Shown here: piece after piece, positions 1-8,572 of the stretch
Layout of the letters: every line of letters starts with the position of its first letter
How positions within the stretch are numbered: the stretch's first letter is position 1
From: JAUILA01 sp964563925
Lineage (GTDB): Bacteria; Bacteroidota; Bacteroidia; Cytophagales; Cyclobacteriaceae
NCBI GenBank assembly: GCA_964563925.1
Contig: CAZLZD010000029.1
Span: forward strand, 1-54,268
Length of the DNA: 54,268 nucleotides
Reading direction: 5' to 3'
Notes under the pieces: generated by a model
Told to the model about the DNA's origin: nothing
Seen by the model: only the letters and a program-made list of their open reading frames with translations
The model's database searches: none
Translations under genes and position numbers: made by a program

Positions 1-56
1 CGACACGCATGTCCGATCCCCTGGTCGGTCGACGCGACCAACCTAGTCCCCGGGAC
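1..56. other. Non-homologous contig-edge sequence, probable chimeric or artefactual junction
   Basis: These bases interrupt an otherwise good IleRS N-terminus (57-161, minus strand). No reading frame across them restores the conserved IleRS segment expected next. They hold two tight inverted repeats: TGGTCG (22-27) with CGACCA (35-40), and GTCCC (46-50) with GGGAC (52-56). The homology breaks exactly at the end of the second. An assembly, amplification or adapter chimera is the simplest explanation; a real rearrangement disrupting ileS is less likely. Confidence 0.55.
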
Positions 57-161
57 CCTGGTGGAAACCGACTTCTCGAAGATGGATTCCTTCTTCCAGA
101 AGTTAAGCACGTCATCGGCCAGGCCGGCGTAATCTATACCTTTATATTCTTTGTATTTCAC
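57..161 (-). CDS. ileS: Isoleucyl-tRNA synthetase, N-terminal 35 codons only (partial)
   Basis: Read on the minus strand from a GTG at 161, the frame gives VKYKEYKGIDYAGL, then a segment with VLNFWKKESIFEKSVSTR. This matches the start of bacterial class I isoleucyl-tRNA synthetases, where a tyrosine/lysine-rich head is followed by a VLxFW...IFEKS helix before the catalytic domain. An AAAGG ribosome-binding sequence lies about ten bases upstream. The start is 14 bases after the exporter's stop codon, so the two are probably co-transcribed. After residue 35 the frame no longer resembles IleRS; the FYEGPPSANG-type segment should follow but does not. The assignment rests on N-terminal similarity alone. 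Confidence 0.7.
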
Positions 162-175
162 TTGAATGTACCTTT

Positions 176-2587
176 CTATTTTGTCTCGCTGTCCTCTACC
201 CGAATCTGTTCCAGGTCAATTTCCTCGTCATCAATTTCCTGATAGAAGCCGTCATCATACTGTTCGATCAGGGGATGCTCTTCCGGGTTCCTTTTCCCGT
301 CATCAAACGAGATCAGCAATGCCGGTAAAAGTATCAGGTTGGTGAACATGGCAATGAGCAGTGTGACGGATGTCAGGATACCCAATGCCACTGTTCCCCC
401 AAATTCCGATCCCGCAAAGATAACGAAGCCGGCAAAAAGAATGATGGAAGTGTACATCATACTTGCTCCGGTTTCACGAAGGGTTTTGCTCACTGCCACC
501 GGAACGAAGAACCGATTCTGAAAAAGTTCCTGGCGGTATTTGGCCAGAAAATGAATGGAATCGTCCACGCTGATCCCGAAAACGATGCTGAAGATCAGAA
601 CGGTACTCGGCTTCAGCGGGATTCCGGCAAACCCCATAATCCCCGCGGTGATCAACAAGGGGATCAGGTTCGGGATAAGTGAAATAACGATCATCCGCTT
701 ATTCCGGAACAGGATAACCATGATCGCAGCGATGAGAATAAATGCAAGTAAAAGGCTGAAACGAAGATTGTCAATGAGGAAATTATTCCCTTTGATAAAA
801 ATGGGAGTAGTTCCTGTGATACTCACCTGAAGGTCAGAATCAGTAAAAATGGAATCCATTCGCGGTACGATCACCTGTCCGATCAGGGAATCCATTTTAT
901 GCGAGCCAATATCGGCTACCTGCATGGATACACGCATCGTCTGAAAGGTCGTGTCCACAAAGGAGGCAAACAATCCGGTCTCATCGGACTGATTACGCAT
1001 ATACCGCAGGATGAAGGCACGTTCCCTTGAATTCGGCAAACTATAGCGGTCCGGATTATTATTATAAAATGCCTGTTTGGAAGCCTTCACAAAACTCACC
1101 AGGGAGAAGGGAAGGGAAATATCGCGGTTGGAGGCCAGGAATTCCTCGAGGTCCTCCACCTTCTGCAAATTCTTCACATCCAACACCCCCCTGCGCTTGC
1201 CGGTGTCCACCACAATCTCCAGGGGCATGATCCCGTTAAAATTACTTTCAAAGAATTCCAGGTCGCGCCTGATCTCACTGTCCTCCGGGAGGTCATCCAC
1301 CATATAGGACACAGCCTTGACCTGGAAGGTACCGTAGACAGCAACGCCTACCACCAGGGTAGTAATAACGTAAATAGCCGGACGGTGATTGTATATCCAC
1401 AGGTCCAGTTGGGTAAGCACTACCTCCAGCGGCCTGAACTTCAGGTGCTTAAGCTGTTTGGTGCCGGGCGAAGGCAGCCAGGAAAAGACCGCAGGAATGA
1501 GTATAATCGAAACCACAAAGGTTGCCAGGATATTCAGGCCGGCAACAATACCAAATTCACGGAGAATTACGATATCCGTAGACATCAGTACCAAAAATCC
1601 AACGGCCGTGGTAAAATTTGTGATCAGCGTTACAATACCGATCTTCCGGATTACCCGGCTGATGGCCATCATTTTATTCCCGTGTTTTTCAAACTCCTGA
1701 TGATATTTGTTGAGGAGGTAAACACTGTTGGGAATTCCTATCACAACAATGACCGGGGGAATGAGCCCGGTAAGCAGTGTAATCTTGTAATCAAACAACG
1801 CCAGGGTGCCCATGACCCAGACCACAATAACACCGATTATAATCAATGGAAATACGACGGTATCCCAGGTGCGGAAAAACAGGAAAAGAATAATCGCGGT
1901 CACCATGACCGACAGCATCAGGAACATTTCCATTTCATTCTTCACCTTACTTGCCACCACAGACCTGACGAAGGGCAACCCGGCATAATGCACTTTTATG
2001 CCTGTATCCGCCTCAAAGGCATCTCCTGCCTCTACAATCTGTTCAGTGAGGCCTATCCGTTTCTCCGAATTGAGATACTCACTGTTGATCGAAATGAGCA
2101 TCAGGGTGGCCCCGTTGGTGGAGTTGATCAGCCGGCCACTGTAAAACCGCTGCTCAAAGGTGATCTGCAGGAGGCTGTCCAGTTCATCCTGGCTGGTTAT
2201 CTCACCGGTAAAAACCGGGTTCAGGATGAACCTGTTTTCGGCAGTATCTTTTTCCAGCCGCTTGACTTCGGGCAGGCTGAATACACGGCTGATTCCGGGT
2301 AGGGTATCCAGGGTCAGGCTAAGAGTACGAAGCTTCTTAAAGTTTTCCAGTTCATAAATGGAACTGTCTCGAAACCCGACGGCAATCAGGTTGCCATCTT
2401 CCCCGAATTGATCCTTGAACTGCATGAACTCAATCATATCAGGGTCCGTAGCGGGAACCGTCTTGGCAAAATCGTAGCTCATTTCAACGTTCCGTGCCTG
2501 CCAGGCCATGAACAGGGTAATTACCCCGATGAAGATCACCAGGGCAAGTCGCTGTTTAATGATGATATGGCTTAATTTGGTCCACAT
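176..2587 (-). CDS. RND/MMPL-family exporter, two-fold repeated permease
   Basis: An 803-residue inner-membrane protein with the pseudo-duplicated RND/MMPL plan: one N-terminal helix (about 13-29), a periplasmic domain, a five-helix block (about 215-385), then the same order again. The second half has the family's acidic transmembrane motif, VDDSIHFLAKY at about residue 670; the first-half equivalent, GIPNSVYLLNKY, lacks acidic residues, so proton coupling probably relies on the second half. The tail is strongly acidic. Such proteins export lipids or hydrophobic compounds using the proton gradient; the substrate here is unknown. It lies between dgt and ileS and has its own promoter box eight bases before the ATG. 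The size is normal for the family. Confidence 0.85.
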   Translation of the reverse strand: MWTKLSHIIIKQRLALVIFIGVITLFMAWQARNVEMSYDFAKTVPATDPDMIEFMQFKDQFGEDGNLIAVGFRDSSIYELENFKKLRTLSLTLDTLPGISRVFSLPEVKRLEKDTAENRFILNPVFTGEITSQDELDSLLQITFEQRFYSGRLINSTNGATLMLISINSEYLNSEKRIGLTEQIVEAGDAFEADTGIKVHYAGLPFVRSVVASKVKNEMEMFLMLSVMVTAIILFLFFRTWDTVVFPLIIIGVIVVWVMGTLALFDYKITLLTGLIPPVIVVIGIPNSVYLLNKYHQEFEKHGNKMMAISRVIRKIGIVTLITNFTTAVGFLVLMSTDIVILREFGIVAGLNILATFVVSIILIPAVFSWLPSPGTKQLKHLKFRPLEVVLTQLDLWIYNHRPAIYVITTLVVGVAVYGTFQVKAVSYMVDDLPEDSEIRRDLEFFESNFNGIMPLEIVVDTGKRRGVLDVKNLQKVEDLEEFLASNRDISLPFSLVSFVKASKQAFYNNNPDRYSLPNSRERAFILRYMRNQSDETGLFASFVDTTFQTMRVSMQVADIGSHKMDSLIGQVIVPRMDSIFTDSDLQVSITGTTPIFIKGNNFLIDNLRFSLLLAFILIAAIMVILFRNKRMIVISLIPNLIPLLITAGIMGFAGIPLKPSTVLIFSIVFGISVDDSIHFLAKYRQELFQNRFFVPVAVSKTLRETGASMMYTSIILFAGFVIFAGSEFGGTVALGILTSVTLLIAMFTNLILLPALLISFDDGKRNPEEHPLIEQYDDGFYQEIDDEEIDLEQIRVEDSETK

Positions 2588-2598
2588 TTACGAAGCCA

Positions 2599-2606
2599 CA
2601 AAGGTA
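2599..2606 (-). promoter_or_regulatory. Bacteroidota -7 box (TACCTTTG) for the exporter gene
   Basis: TACCTTTG on the minus strand matches TAnnTTTG exactly and ends 12 bases before the ATG at 2587. Transcription would start within a few bases of the start codon, giving almost no leader. No clear -33 TTG was seen. Confidence 0.55.
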
Positions 2607-2654
2607 AGGATTTTCCGCGTTTAACCTACTCAGGCCGCTCAGAACCACAGGCAC

Positions 2655-3989
2655 TTACAAACCCGGCAGGGAAATACCACGAATCAGGCGAAACAGGGAA
2701 ATGGCATGGGTATCGGTAAGTCCGGATACGAAATCGTTCACGACCATCTGCATACCGTAAACATCCTCTTCCTCGCCGCACTTTTCCAACTCGCGACGGA
2801 TATCGGCAGGCAGCAGGCGAAGCAAGGTCCGGTCGCTAAGCGCCTTCTCCTTTCTCAGGCAAATGGCATGAGCACTTCGCGTAACGGCATCGAGCAATCC
2901 GGGCAATACCTCAAAGCCCGCGATCTCGGTACGGGTAACATCCCTGCTGCGATATATGCGGTCCACAGACAGGTTAATGATCTCTTTGAGTACGGGCGCT
3001 GATTCGATATTCTCAGTAAGGGCCACGTCAAATTGTCCGGATAACAATCCCGATTCATTTTCCAGGAATACTTCGGTACATTGGTCGATCAGCTTTCCAA
3101 TCGCAAGGGCACGAAGCGTTCCGATGCGTTCTTCCATGCTGTCGATCTGACGGAGCTTTTCGGGCATGAATGTTTCGCGGAGAATGCCGGCATACAGCGA
3201 CTCGGCCTCGTCGTAGGACACCAGGCCCATGCGGCACCCGTCTTCCAGGTCAATAAGGTGATAACAAATGTCATCTGCAGCCTCTACCAGAAAGGCCAGC
3301 GGATGCCGGCTCCAGCAGTAAGTACCCAGGGGATGCATCCCTGTGGCCCGTGCCACGAAGGTAAAAACCTCCTTCTCACGCTGAAAAAAACCGTATTTCT
3401 TCTGGCTTTTCCTGTCCGGGGCAGGGTCAGACAACAGGGAAGGTCGCGGATACTTGGTAAAGGCGGCCAGTGTGGCGGCGGTTAGCTTGAGACCCTGGAA
3501 CCGTTCTTTGTTCAGCAAACGGAATCCCTGGGCATTTCCTTCAAAGCGGGTAAGGTCTTCCCATTCAGCACCGGAGACCATGTCTTTCACAAAGGCACCT
3601 TCCCGTTGCCGGTAATATTCGGATATTGCCTCCTCCCCGGAATGACCAAATGGAGGGTTGCCTATGTCATGACACAGGGCGGCTGCCGCCACAATACTTC
3701 CAAAGTCATGGAAGGTGAATTCGGCCAGCCCATTTCGCTGGACGATGGTTTCCCCGGCCTTTTTGCCCAGGGAACGGCCCACACTGCTTACTTCCAGGCT
3801 GTGGGTCAGACGGGTATGTACAAAGTCATCCTCAGGCAAGGGGTGAACCTGGGTCTTGTCCTGCAGCCTGCGAAACGGGTGGGAGAATATGATCCGGTCG
3901 TAATCCTGCTCAAACGCACTGCGTGCCTGTTCGTGCCGGTATGCCTTTTTGCCTTTACGCTGATTGGATAATAGTTCTTGCCACTCCAC
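2655..3989 (-). CDS. dgt: Deoxyguanosinetriphosphate triphosphohydrolase (HD superfamily)
   Basis: A 444-residue cytosolic dNTPase that hydrolyses dGTP (and often other dNTPs) to the deoxynucleoside and triphosphate. The HD metal site is clear: His63 in LTHSLE, the His107-Asp108 pair in CHDIGNPPFGHS and His116. The N-terminal DYDRIIFSHPFRRLQDKTQV is the classic Dgt signature. The start is a GTG at 3989; the protein from there aligns with the usual family start, and glyS ends three bases upstream, so the two are probably translated from one message. Together with mazG this makes two nucleotide-pool enzymes in the same gene run. Confidence 0.93.
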   Translation of the reverse strand: MEWQELLSNQRKGKKAYRHEQARSAFEQDYDRIIFSHPFRRLQDKTQVHPLPEDDFVHTRLTHSLEVSSVGRSLGKKAGETIVQRNGLAEFTFHDFGSIVAAAALCHDIGNPPFGHSGEEAISEYYRQREGAFVKDMVSGAEWEDLTRFEGNAQGFRLLNKERFQGLKLTAATLAAFTKYPRPSLLSDPAPDRKSQKKYGFFQREKEVFTFVARATGMHPLGTYCWSRHPLAFLVEAADDICYHLIDLEDGCRMGLVSYDEAESLYAGILRETFMPEKLRQIDSMEERIGTLRALAIGKLIDQCTEVFLENESGLLSGQFDVALTENIESAPVLKEIINLSVDRIYRSRDVTRTEIAGFEVLPGLLDAVTRSAHAICLRKEKALSDRTLLRLLPADIRRELEKCGEEEDVYGMQMVVNDFVSGLTDTHAISLFRLIRGISLPGL

Positions 3990-3992
3990 GGT

Positions 3993-5537
3993 TTACAATT
4001 GTCTTAGCAGGCGGTTAACCGATACCAGGTCGCCGATTTTTGCCGGAAGCTGATCAACCGGAATACGTTCCTGGCGGGCAGAATCCCGCTCCCGGATGGT
4101 TACCGTATTGTCTTCGAGGGTATCATGATCAATGGTGATACAGTAGGGTGTTCCTATGGCATCCTGGCGCCGGTACCTTCGGCCGATGGCATCTTTTTCA
4201 TCATACTGACAGTTGAAGTCATATTTAAGCAGCTCGAAAACCTCCAGGGCTTTCTCAGGCAGGCCATCCTTTTTCAGCAGCGGCAATACCGCCACTTTCT
4301 GGGGAGCCAGGGGTGCCGGAATTTTCAGTACGACCCGCTCACTTCCGTCCTCCAGGGTTTCCTCCACGTAAGAGGCCGAAAGGATGGCCAGGAACATCCG
4401 GTCGAGGCCTATAGAGGTCTCAATGACGTAGGGCACATAGCTGCGGTTTTCCTGCGGATCAAAGAACTGAAGTTTTTTTCCGGAGTACTTTTCATGGGCC
4501 GCCAGGTCAAAGTCGGTACGGCTGTGAATCCCTTCCAGCTCCTTGAACCCCATCGGAAAGTTAAATTCGACATCGGCAGCGGCGTTGGCATAATGGGCAA
4601 GGTTGAGATGATCATGGAACCGGTAGTTAGATGGCCCCATACCCAGGACCTGGTGCCATTTCATCCTTTTTCCCTTCCAGTATTCGTACCACTCCAGCTC
4701 ATCACCCGGCTTCACAAAAAACTGCATTTCCATTTGCTCAAATTCCCGCATGCGGAAAATGAACTGACGGGCAATGATCTCATTACGGAAGGCCTTCCCG
4801 ATCTGCGCAATACCAAAGGGGATCTTCATACGGCCGGTTTTCTGGACGTTCAGATAATTGACAAAAATGCCCTGGGCTGTTTCCGGCCTCAGGTATATTT
4901 TACTCGCCCCTTCGGCCAATGAGCCAAGTTCGGTCGAGAACATCAGGTTGAACTGCCTGACATCGGTCCAGTTTCGCGATCCTGAAACAGGGTCTGCTAT
5001 CTCGAGATCTTCGATCAGCACCTTGAGTTTTCCGAGGTCACCACTGTCGATGGCTTCCTTCATCCGGCGACTTATTTCATCCACCTGTTCCTGGTAACGC
5101 ATGACCCGTGGATTGGTCGATACAAACTGATCCTGGTCAAAAGACTCCCCGAACCGTTTTGCGGCTTTGTCAATTTCCTTCTGCTTCTTTCCTTCAATTT
5201 TGGCCATGTGGTCCTCGATCAGGACATCGGCACGGTATCTTTTCTTTGAGTCCTTGTTATCGATCATGGGATCGTTGAAGGCATCGACATGCCCGGATGC
5301 TTTCCAGGTCGTGGGATGCATAAATATGGCCGAATCTATCCCGACGATGTTCTCATGCATGCGCACCATTGCCTTCCACCAGTACTCTTTAATGTTATTT
5401 TTAAGCTCCACACCCTGCTGGCCGTAATCATAGGTTGCAGCCAGGCCGTCATAGATCTCACTGGAAGGGAAGATAAAACCATACTCCTTGGCATGGGAAA
5501 TAATGTTTTTGAACAGGTTGTCGTCGTTTTGTGCCAT
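3993..5537 (-). CDS. glyS: Glycyl-tRNA synthetase, single-chain eukaryote/archaeal-like type
   Basis: A 514-residue class II synthetase of the alpha2 type that charges tRNA-Gly with glycine and ATP. It opens with MAQNDDNLFKNIISHAKEYG and a YDGLAATYDYGQQGVELKNN segment. Catalytic signatures include YLRPETAQGIF, the GIAQIGKAFRNEI region (motif 2) and REFEQMEMQFF; the C-terminal anticodon-binding domain follows LAPQKVAVLP. The frame is open upstream to 5789 but that extension overlaps the kinase gene and has no family similarity. The ATG at 5537 is favoured by homology and by a promoter box at 5543-5550. dgt follows after three bases. Confidence 0.95.
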   Translation of the reverse strand: MAQNDDNLFKNIISHAKEYGFIFPSSEIYDGLAATYDYGQQGVELKNNIKEYWWKAMVRMHENIVGIDSAIFMHPTTWKASGHVDAFNDPMIDNKDSKKRYRADVLIEDHMAKIEGKKQKEIDKAAKRFGESFDQDQFVSTNPRVMRYQEQVDEISRRMKEAIDSGDLGKLKVLIEDLEIADPVSGSRNWTDVRQFNLMFSTELGSLAEGASKIYLRPETAQGIFVNYLNVQKTGRMKIPFGIAQIGKAFRNEIIARQFIFRMREFEQMEMQFFVKPGDELEWYEYWKGKRMKWHQVLGMGPSNYRFHDHLNLAHYANAAADVEFNFPMGFKELEGIHSRTDFDLAAHEKYSGKKLQFFDPQENRSYVPYVIETSIGLDRMFLAILSASYVEETLEDGSERVVLKIPAPLAPQKVAVLPLLKKDGLPEKALEVFELLKYDFNCQYDEKDAIGRRYRRQDAIGTPYCITIDHDTLEDNTVTIRERDSARQERIPVDQLPAKIGDLVSVNRLLRQL

Positions 5538-5542
5538 GCCTG

Positions 5543-5550
5543 CAAAGATA
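5543..5550 (-). promoter_or_regulatory. Bacteroidota -7 box (TATCTTTG) for glyS
   Basis: TATCTTTG on the minus strand matches TAnnTTTG exactly. Its last base is six bases before the glyS ATG, so the message would be leaderless or nearly so. Its place inside the upstream-extended reading frame supports the shorter glyS start. Confidence 0.55.
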
Positions 5551-5586
5551 GAAAAATGATCTTTACCGCAGCATGTCAGGCGGGTT

Positions 5587-7347
5587 TTAGGCGAGGGACT
5601 TTTTCGGTAGCCTGACCATGAAGGTACTTCCTTCATTTTTCTCTGATACCAGGGTAATGTCACCCTCCAGTTTACGTGCCATCTCCCGTGCAATATACAG
5701 CCCAAGCCCTGATCCTTTGGAGCTCTCGTGCCCCCGGTAAAACATTTCAAATACCCGCTTCTGCAGGTCCGGCGGGATTCCCTGGCCATTGTCCTTCACG
5801 TACAGGATATGATGGTCTGAATTCTCCTCCAGGCCCACACAAATGAAAGGGTCGTCCCTGCGGGTGTTGTGGTATTTGACCGCATTCCCGATCAGGTTGT
5901 TCAGGATAATCTTCAGCCGGCCGGGATCCGTGACCATCATGGCGCCGGGAGTCATCCTGATATCCATTCTGATCTGCTCCATATTCTCCATGTAATTGAG
6001 CCCGTCGATAACCTTTTGAATCATGGCCGGTATATCCGTCTTTTTAAAGATGGCATCGGTACGGGTATTGCGGGAATAGTCTATGATCTCCTCGATGAAT
6101 CCGTTAAGGGTATCGACCCTTTCCCGCATCATGGTCAGGCACCGCATGATCTCGTCGCGGTCCTTGCTCAGTTCCGCGATACTCATCAGTCCCAGAATGC
6201 TGCTCAACGGGGATTTCAGGTCATGGGAAACGCTGTACACAAACCGGTCAAGTTCCGTATTGGTCTTTTCCAGCATGGCATTTTGTTCCCTGATCATCTT
6301 CTCCGAATTCTTACGCTCCGTGATATCAATCACTGATCCGACCATCCGAATGGCTTCGCCCTTCTCATCCCATTCTGCCTGACCGGAATCCAGCACCCAA
6401 ATATAATGCCCGTCTCCATGTAACAATCGGAATTCGGTTTTAAATATTGCACGGTCCTTCAGATGACTACGAAGTTCATTATTAACCCGTTCCCGGTCGT
6501 CCGGATGCACGATATTCATGACCCTGTCCAGGTTTGCGTCAATTGTTTTCTCCAGTGGATAGCCGGTGATTTTGTTGAGCATGGGAGAAATGTACAGCGT
6601 ATCACGGCGGGCATCCCAGTCCCAGATACCGGCGCTTGAACCATGCAGTGCCAGTTTAAACCGGTTACGGCTTTCACTGAGCTGGGTGGTGAGCTGCATC
6701 AGATCCTGCTCCTTATGCTGTATATTCGACAGGGTGACATAATTTACCCTGATCAGATAATGGATCATGATGGTGATCAATACCAGCGAGATCAGAAAAT
6801 TAATACCAAAGGCATACCGATAATATTCTTCGGACAATGGTGCGGGGGGTAGCAGGGAAACCTTTCCGAAATAAAGGAGCAGGAAAAGAATAAGAATCAA
6901 CACGGCGGAGCCAATCCCCAGGCCAAGGCGCTGATGTCCGAAAACTGTTAATGAGGCAACGGCGAGCACAATGAAGAAAAGATAGATTCCTTCATTGGTG
7001 GGTTCGATCATTGCAAATCCTGAAATGATGATCAGGTTGGACGAAAGGTAAATGAGCCGGCCTGCCGTATAATGCCCTTTGCGCAATAAAATCAGCCCGG
7101 TCACAGACCCGGCGATCAGGATGCCGTAGGCATACAAATACTCATTTCTTCCAAAACCGATATCGACGAAAAAGTACATGATCCCGAACAGCACCGTGAG
7201 CAGGCACAAATTACCCGTCAGCATGACCCGTTTGTACAACGGCCATGGCTCGATAAATGTGTCTTTACCCACGATCAGGTCGCGGAGAAAATCCGACCGG
7301 GACCGTTTGACTTTTAATTTTCTTCTATCGTCTTTGCCTTGTTCCAA
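5587..7347 (-). CDS. Membrane sensor histidine kinase with one PAS domain
   Basis: Up to 586 residues. A block of about six hydrophobic helices (about 42-210) is followed by a PAS/PAC domain (about 228-350; WDWDARRDTLYISP to VIDITERK), then a phospho-acceptor helix with His in YSVSHDLKSPLSS, and an ATPase domain with N-box NLIGNAVKYH and G-boxes DNGQGI and GSGLGLYI. No receiver domain or partner regulator is adjacent. The farthest start is a TTG at 7347, overlapping the mazG end by 34 bases; a GTG near residue 26 and an ATG at residue 42 (cutting into the first helix) are alternatives, so the true start is uncertain. The stimulus is unknown. It sits between mazG and glyS. Confidence 0.85.
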   Translation of the reverse strand: MEQGKDDRRKLKVKRSRSDFLRDLIVGKDTFIEPWPLYKRVMLTGNLCLLTVLFGIMYFFVDIGFGRNEYLYAYGILIAGSVTGLILLRKGHYTAGRLIYLSSNLIIISGFAMIEPTNEGIYLFFIVLAVASLTVFGHQRLGLGIGSAVLILILFLLLYFGKVSLLPPAPLSEEYYRYAFGINFLISLVLITIMIHYLIRVNYVTLSNIQHKEQDLMQLTTQLSESRNRFKLALHGSSAGIWDWDARRDTLYISPMLNKITGYPLEKTIDANLDRVMNIVHPDDRERVNNELRSHLKDRAIFKTEFRLLHGDGHYIWVLDSGQAEWDEKGEAIRMVGSVIDITERKNSEKMIREQNAMLEKTNTELDRFVYSVSHDLKSPLSSILGLMSIAELSKDRDEIMRCLTMMRERVDTLNGFIEEIIDYSRNTRTDAIFKKTDIPAMIQKVIDGLNYMENMEQIRMDIRMTPGAMMVTDPGRLKIILNNLIGNAVKYHNTRRDDPFICVGLEENSDHHILYVKDNGQGIPPDLQKRVFEMFYRGHESSKGSGLGLYIAREMARKLEGDITLVSEKNEGSTFMVRLPKKSLA

Positions 7348-8135
7348 TATGCATCCATTTCTGTAAGGGACATGGAGGTCAGCTCCTTCCCATCCTTACG
7401 GGAAGCTTCTTCCATGAACTGAAAACGGCGAATAAATTTTTTATTCGTCCGTTCCAGCGCCTCCTCGGGATTAATATCCATAAACCGTGCGAAATTCACC
7501 AGAGAAAAAAGCAGATCACCGAATTCCTGTTGGGTTTTCCCATGGTCCCGGTTGGGTTTATCAAACTCCGCCTTGAATTCAGACAGCTCCTCCTGGACTT
7601 TTTCCCAGACCTGGTTACGCTCCTCCCAGTCAAAACCGGCGCCCCGGGCTTTCTCCTGGATGCGCATGGCCTTTACCAGTGCCGGAAGTGAAACCGGCAC
7701 ACCTCCCAGCACCGACTTGCTGGTACGGCCCTTTTCCTTCAGCTTAATGCGTTCCCAGTTTTGTTTTACCGCTTCTTCGTCTTCGGCCTCCACGTCCCCG
7801 TAAATATGAGGATGCCTTTCCACAAGTTTGTCGCAAACCCCATGCAACACATCTGCCACATCAAAGGCCCCTTTTTCGCCCGCAATCCTGGCGTAAAATA
7901 CATTGTGCAGCATCAGATCTCCCAGTTCCTTTTTTATTTCGTCCATATCCCTTTCCAGGATAGCATCACTCAGTTCGTAGGTTTCCTCGATGGTGAGGTG
8001 GCGCAGTGATTCCATGGTTTGCTTTTTATCCCACGGACAATTCTCCCGTAACTCGTCCATAATGGTGAGCAATCGGTCAAATGCCTTCAGTTTATCCTGC
8101 CGTTTGGGGTCCGGATTACTTATCGGTTTTTTCAT
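7314..8135 (-). CDS. mazG: Nucleoside triphosphate pyrophosphohydrolase MazG
   Basis: A 273-residue cytosolic enzyme that hydrolyses NTPs and dNTPs to monophosphate and pyrophosphate, usually seen as removing damaged nucleotides. Two MazG domains are visible: the first has ENCPWDKKQTMESLRHLTIE followed by EETYELSDAI (metal-binding acidic residues), the second has EELSEFKAEFD and EFGDLLFSLVNFARF. The frame is open to 8213, but the ATG at 8135 gives the usual family N-terminus. The upstream region is shared with the divergent NqrM-like gene at 8216. It heads the minus-strand run leading to ileS. Confidence 0.93.
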   Translation of the reverse strand: MKKPISNPDPKRQDKLKAFDRLLTIMDELRENCPWDKKQTMESLRHLTIEETYELSDAILERDMDEIKKELGDLMLHNVFYARIAGEKGAFDVADVLHGVCDKLVERHPHIYGDVEAEDEEAVKQNWERIKLKEKGRTSKSVLGGVPVSLPALVKAMRIQEKARGAGFDWEERNQVWEKVQEELSEFKAEFDKPNRDHGKTQQEFGDLLFSLVNFARFMDINPEEALERTNKKFIRRFQFMEEASRKDGKELTSMSLTEMDAYWNKAKTIEEN

Positions 8136-8191
8136 TCTTTTCGGGGTTAAGAAACTTTCATTCAATTCCTGTCGTTTCCCAATTGAATTGA

Positions 8192-8199
8192 TAAATTTG
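8192..8199 (+). promoter_or_regulatory. Bacteroidota -7 box (TAAATTTG) for the NqrM-like gene
   Basis: TAAATTTG matches TAnnTTTG exactly and lies 16 bases before the ATG at 8216. The same octamer recurs before glmM (8545-8552). No convincing -33 element was found. Confidence 0.5.
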
Positions 8200-8215
8200 C
8201 CTAAAAAATACAAAG

Positions 8216-8452
8216 ATGGAGACTTTATTGTTAGGAATCGGCTTTATTGGAATTTTCTTCATATTCATGTCGGTCCGTCTGATCTTCCTCAAAGACGGAC
8301 AGTTTAAGGGGACGTGTGCCAGCCAGAATCCATACCTCAATAAAGACGGTGCAACCTGTGGTTATTGCGGTCGCAAAGTAGGGGAAGAAGGCTGCGGGAA
8401 AGATGACCAGGATGGCAATGAAGTCAACAAAGTCCTGTCTAAATTTGATTAA
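8216..8452 (+). CDS. NqrM-like (DUF539-type) small membrane protein
   Basis: A 78-residue protein with one N-terminal transmembrane helix (about 3-24) and a C-terminal region with four cysteines at 34, 48, 51 and 60, in KGTCAS and ATCGYCGRK. This layout, a helix then KG(S/T)C and CxxCG, resembles NqrM, the maturation factor that delivers iron to the Na+-translocating NADH:quinone reductase. No nqr structural genes are in the window, so the function comes from the cysteine pattern and size. It has its own promoter box and is followed by a terminator, so it is probably monocistronic. Confidence 0.6.
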   Translation: METLLLGIGFIGIFFIFMSVRLIFLKDGQFKGTCASQNPYLNKDGATCGYCGRKVGEEGCGKDDQDGNEVNKVLSKFD

Positions 8453-8473
8453 TAACTTATCAATGAAGAAGAT

Positions 8474-8500
8474 AACGGGTGTGTAATAGCCCGTTTTTTT
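8474..8500 (+). terminator. Rho-independent terminator after the NqrM-like gene
   Basis: AACGGG (8474-8479) pairs with CCCGTT (8490-8495) around a ten-base loop and runs into a T tract. It lies 22 bases after the stop codon at 8452. Confidence 0.75.
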
Positions 8501-8521
8501 TATTTAAAGGTTTACATCTCC

Positions 8522-8545
8522 CCCGTGGCTCACGGGATTTTTTTT
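8522..8545 (+). terminator. Second hairpin and T tract directly upstream of glmM
   Basis: CCCGTG (8522-8527) and CACGGG (8531-8536) form a perfect six-base stem around GCT, followed by A and a run of eight or nine T. It abuts the glmM promoter box at 8545 and, with the hairpin at 8474-8500, forms a tandem terminator insulating glmM from upstream transcription. Confidence 0.7.
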
Positions 8546-8552
8546 AAATTTG
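8545..8552 (+). promoter_or_regulatory. Bacteroidota -7 box (TAAATTTG) for glmM-csd
   Basis: An exact TAnnTTTG match 20 bases before the GTG at 8573. It lies inside the longer open frame that begins at 8525, which argues for the later start. Confidence 0.55.
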
Positions 8553-8572
8553 TCAAACAAAACAGCAGTTCG

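Noticed and set aside
9..242. A 77-codon plus-strand open frame at the left edge
   Set aside because: It runs opposite the ileS start and the exporter's end and crosses the probable chimeric junction. No similarity was seen.
1385..2302. A 305-codon plus-strand open frame opposite the exporter gene
   Set aside because: The protein is rich in Gln, His and Asn with no recognised motif, and the minus strand encodes an obvious RND permease with conserved motifs. It is a shadow frame.
5538..5789. N-terminal extension of glyS by 84 codons
   Set aside because: The extension overlaps the kinase gene, is unlike any GlyRS, and a promoter box lies within it. The ATG at 5537 fits homologues.
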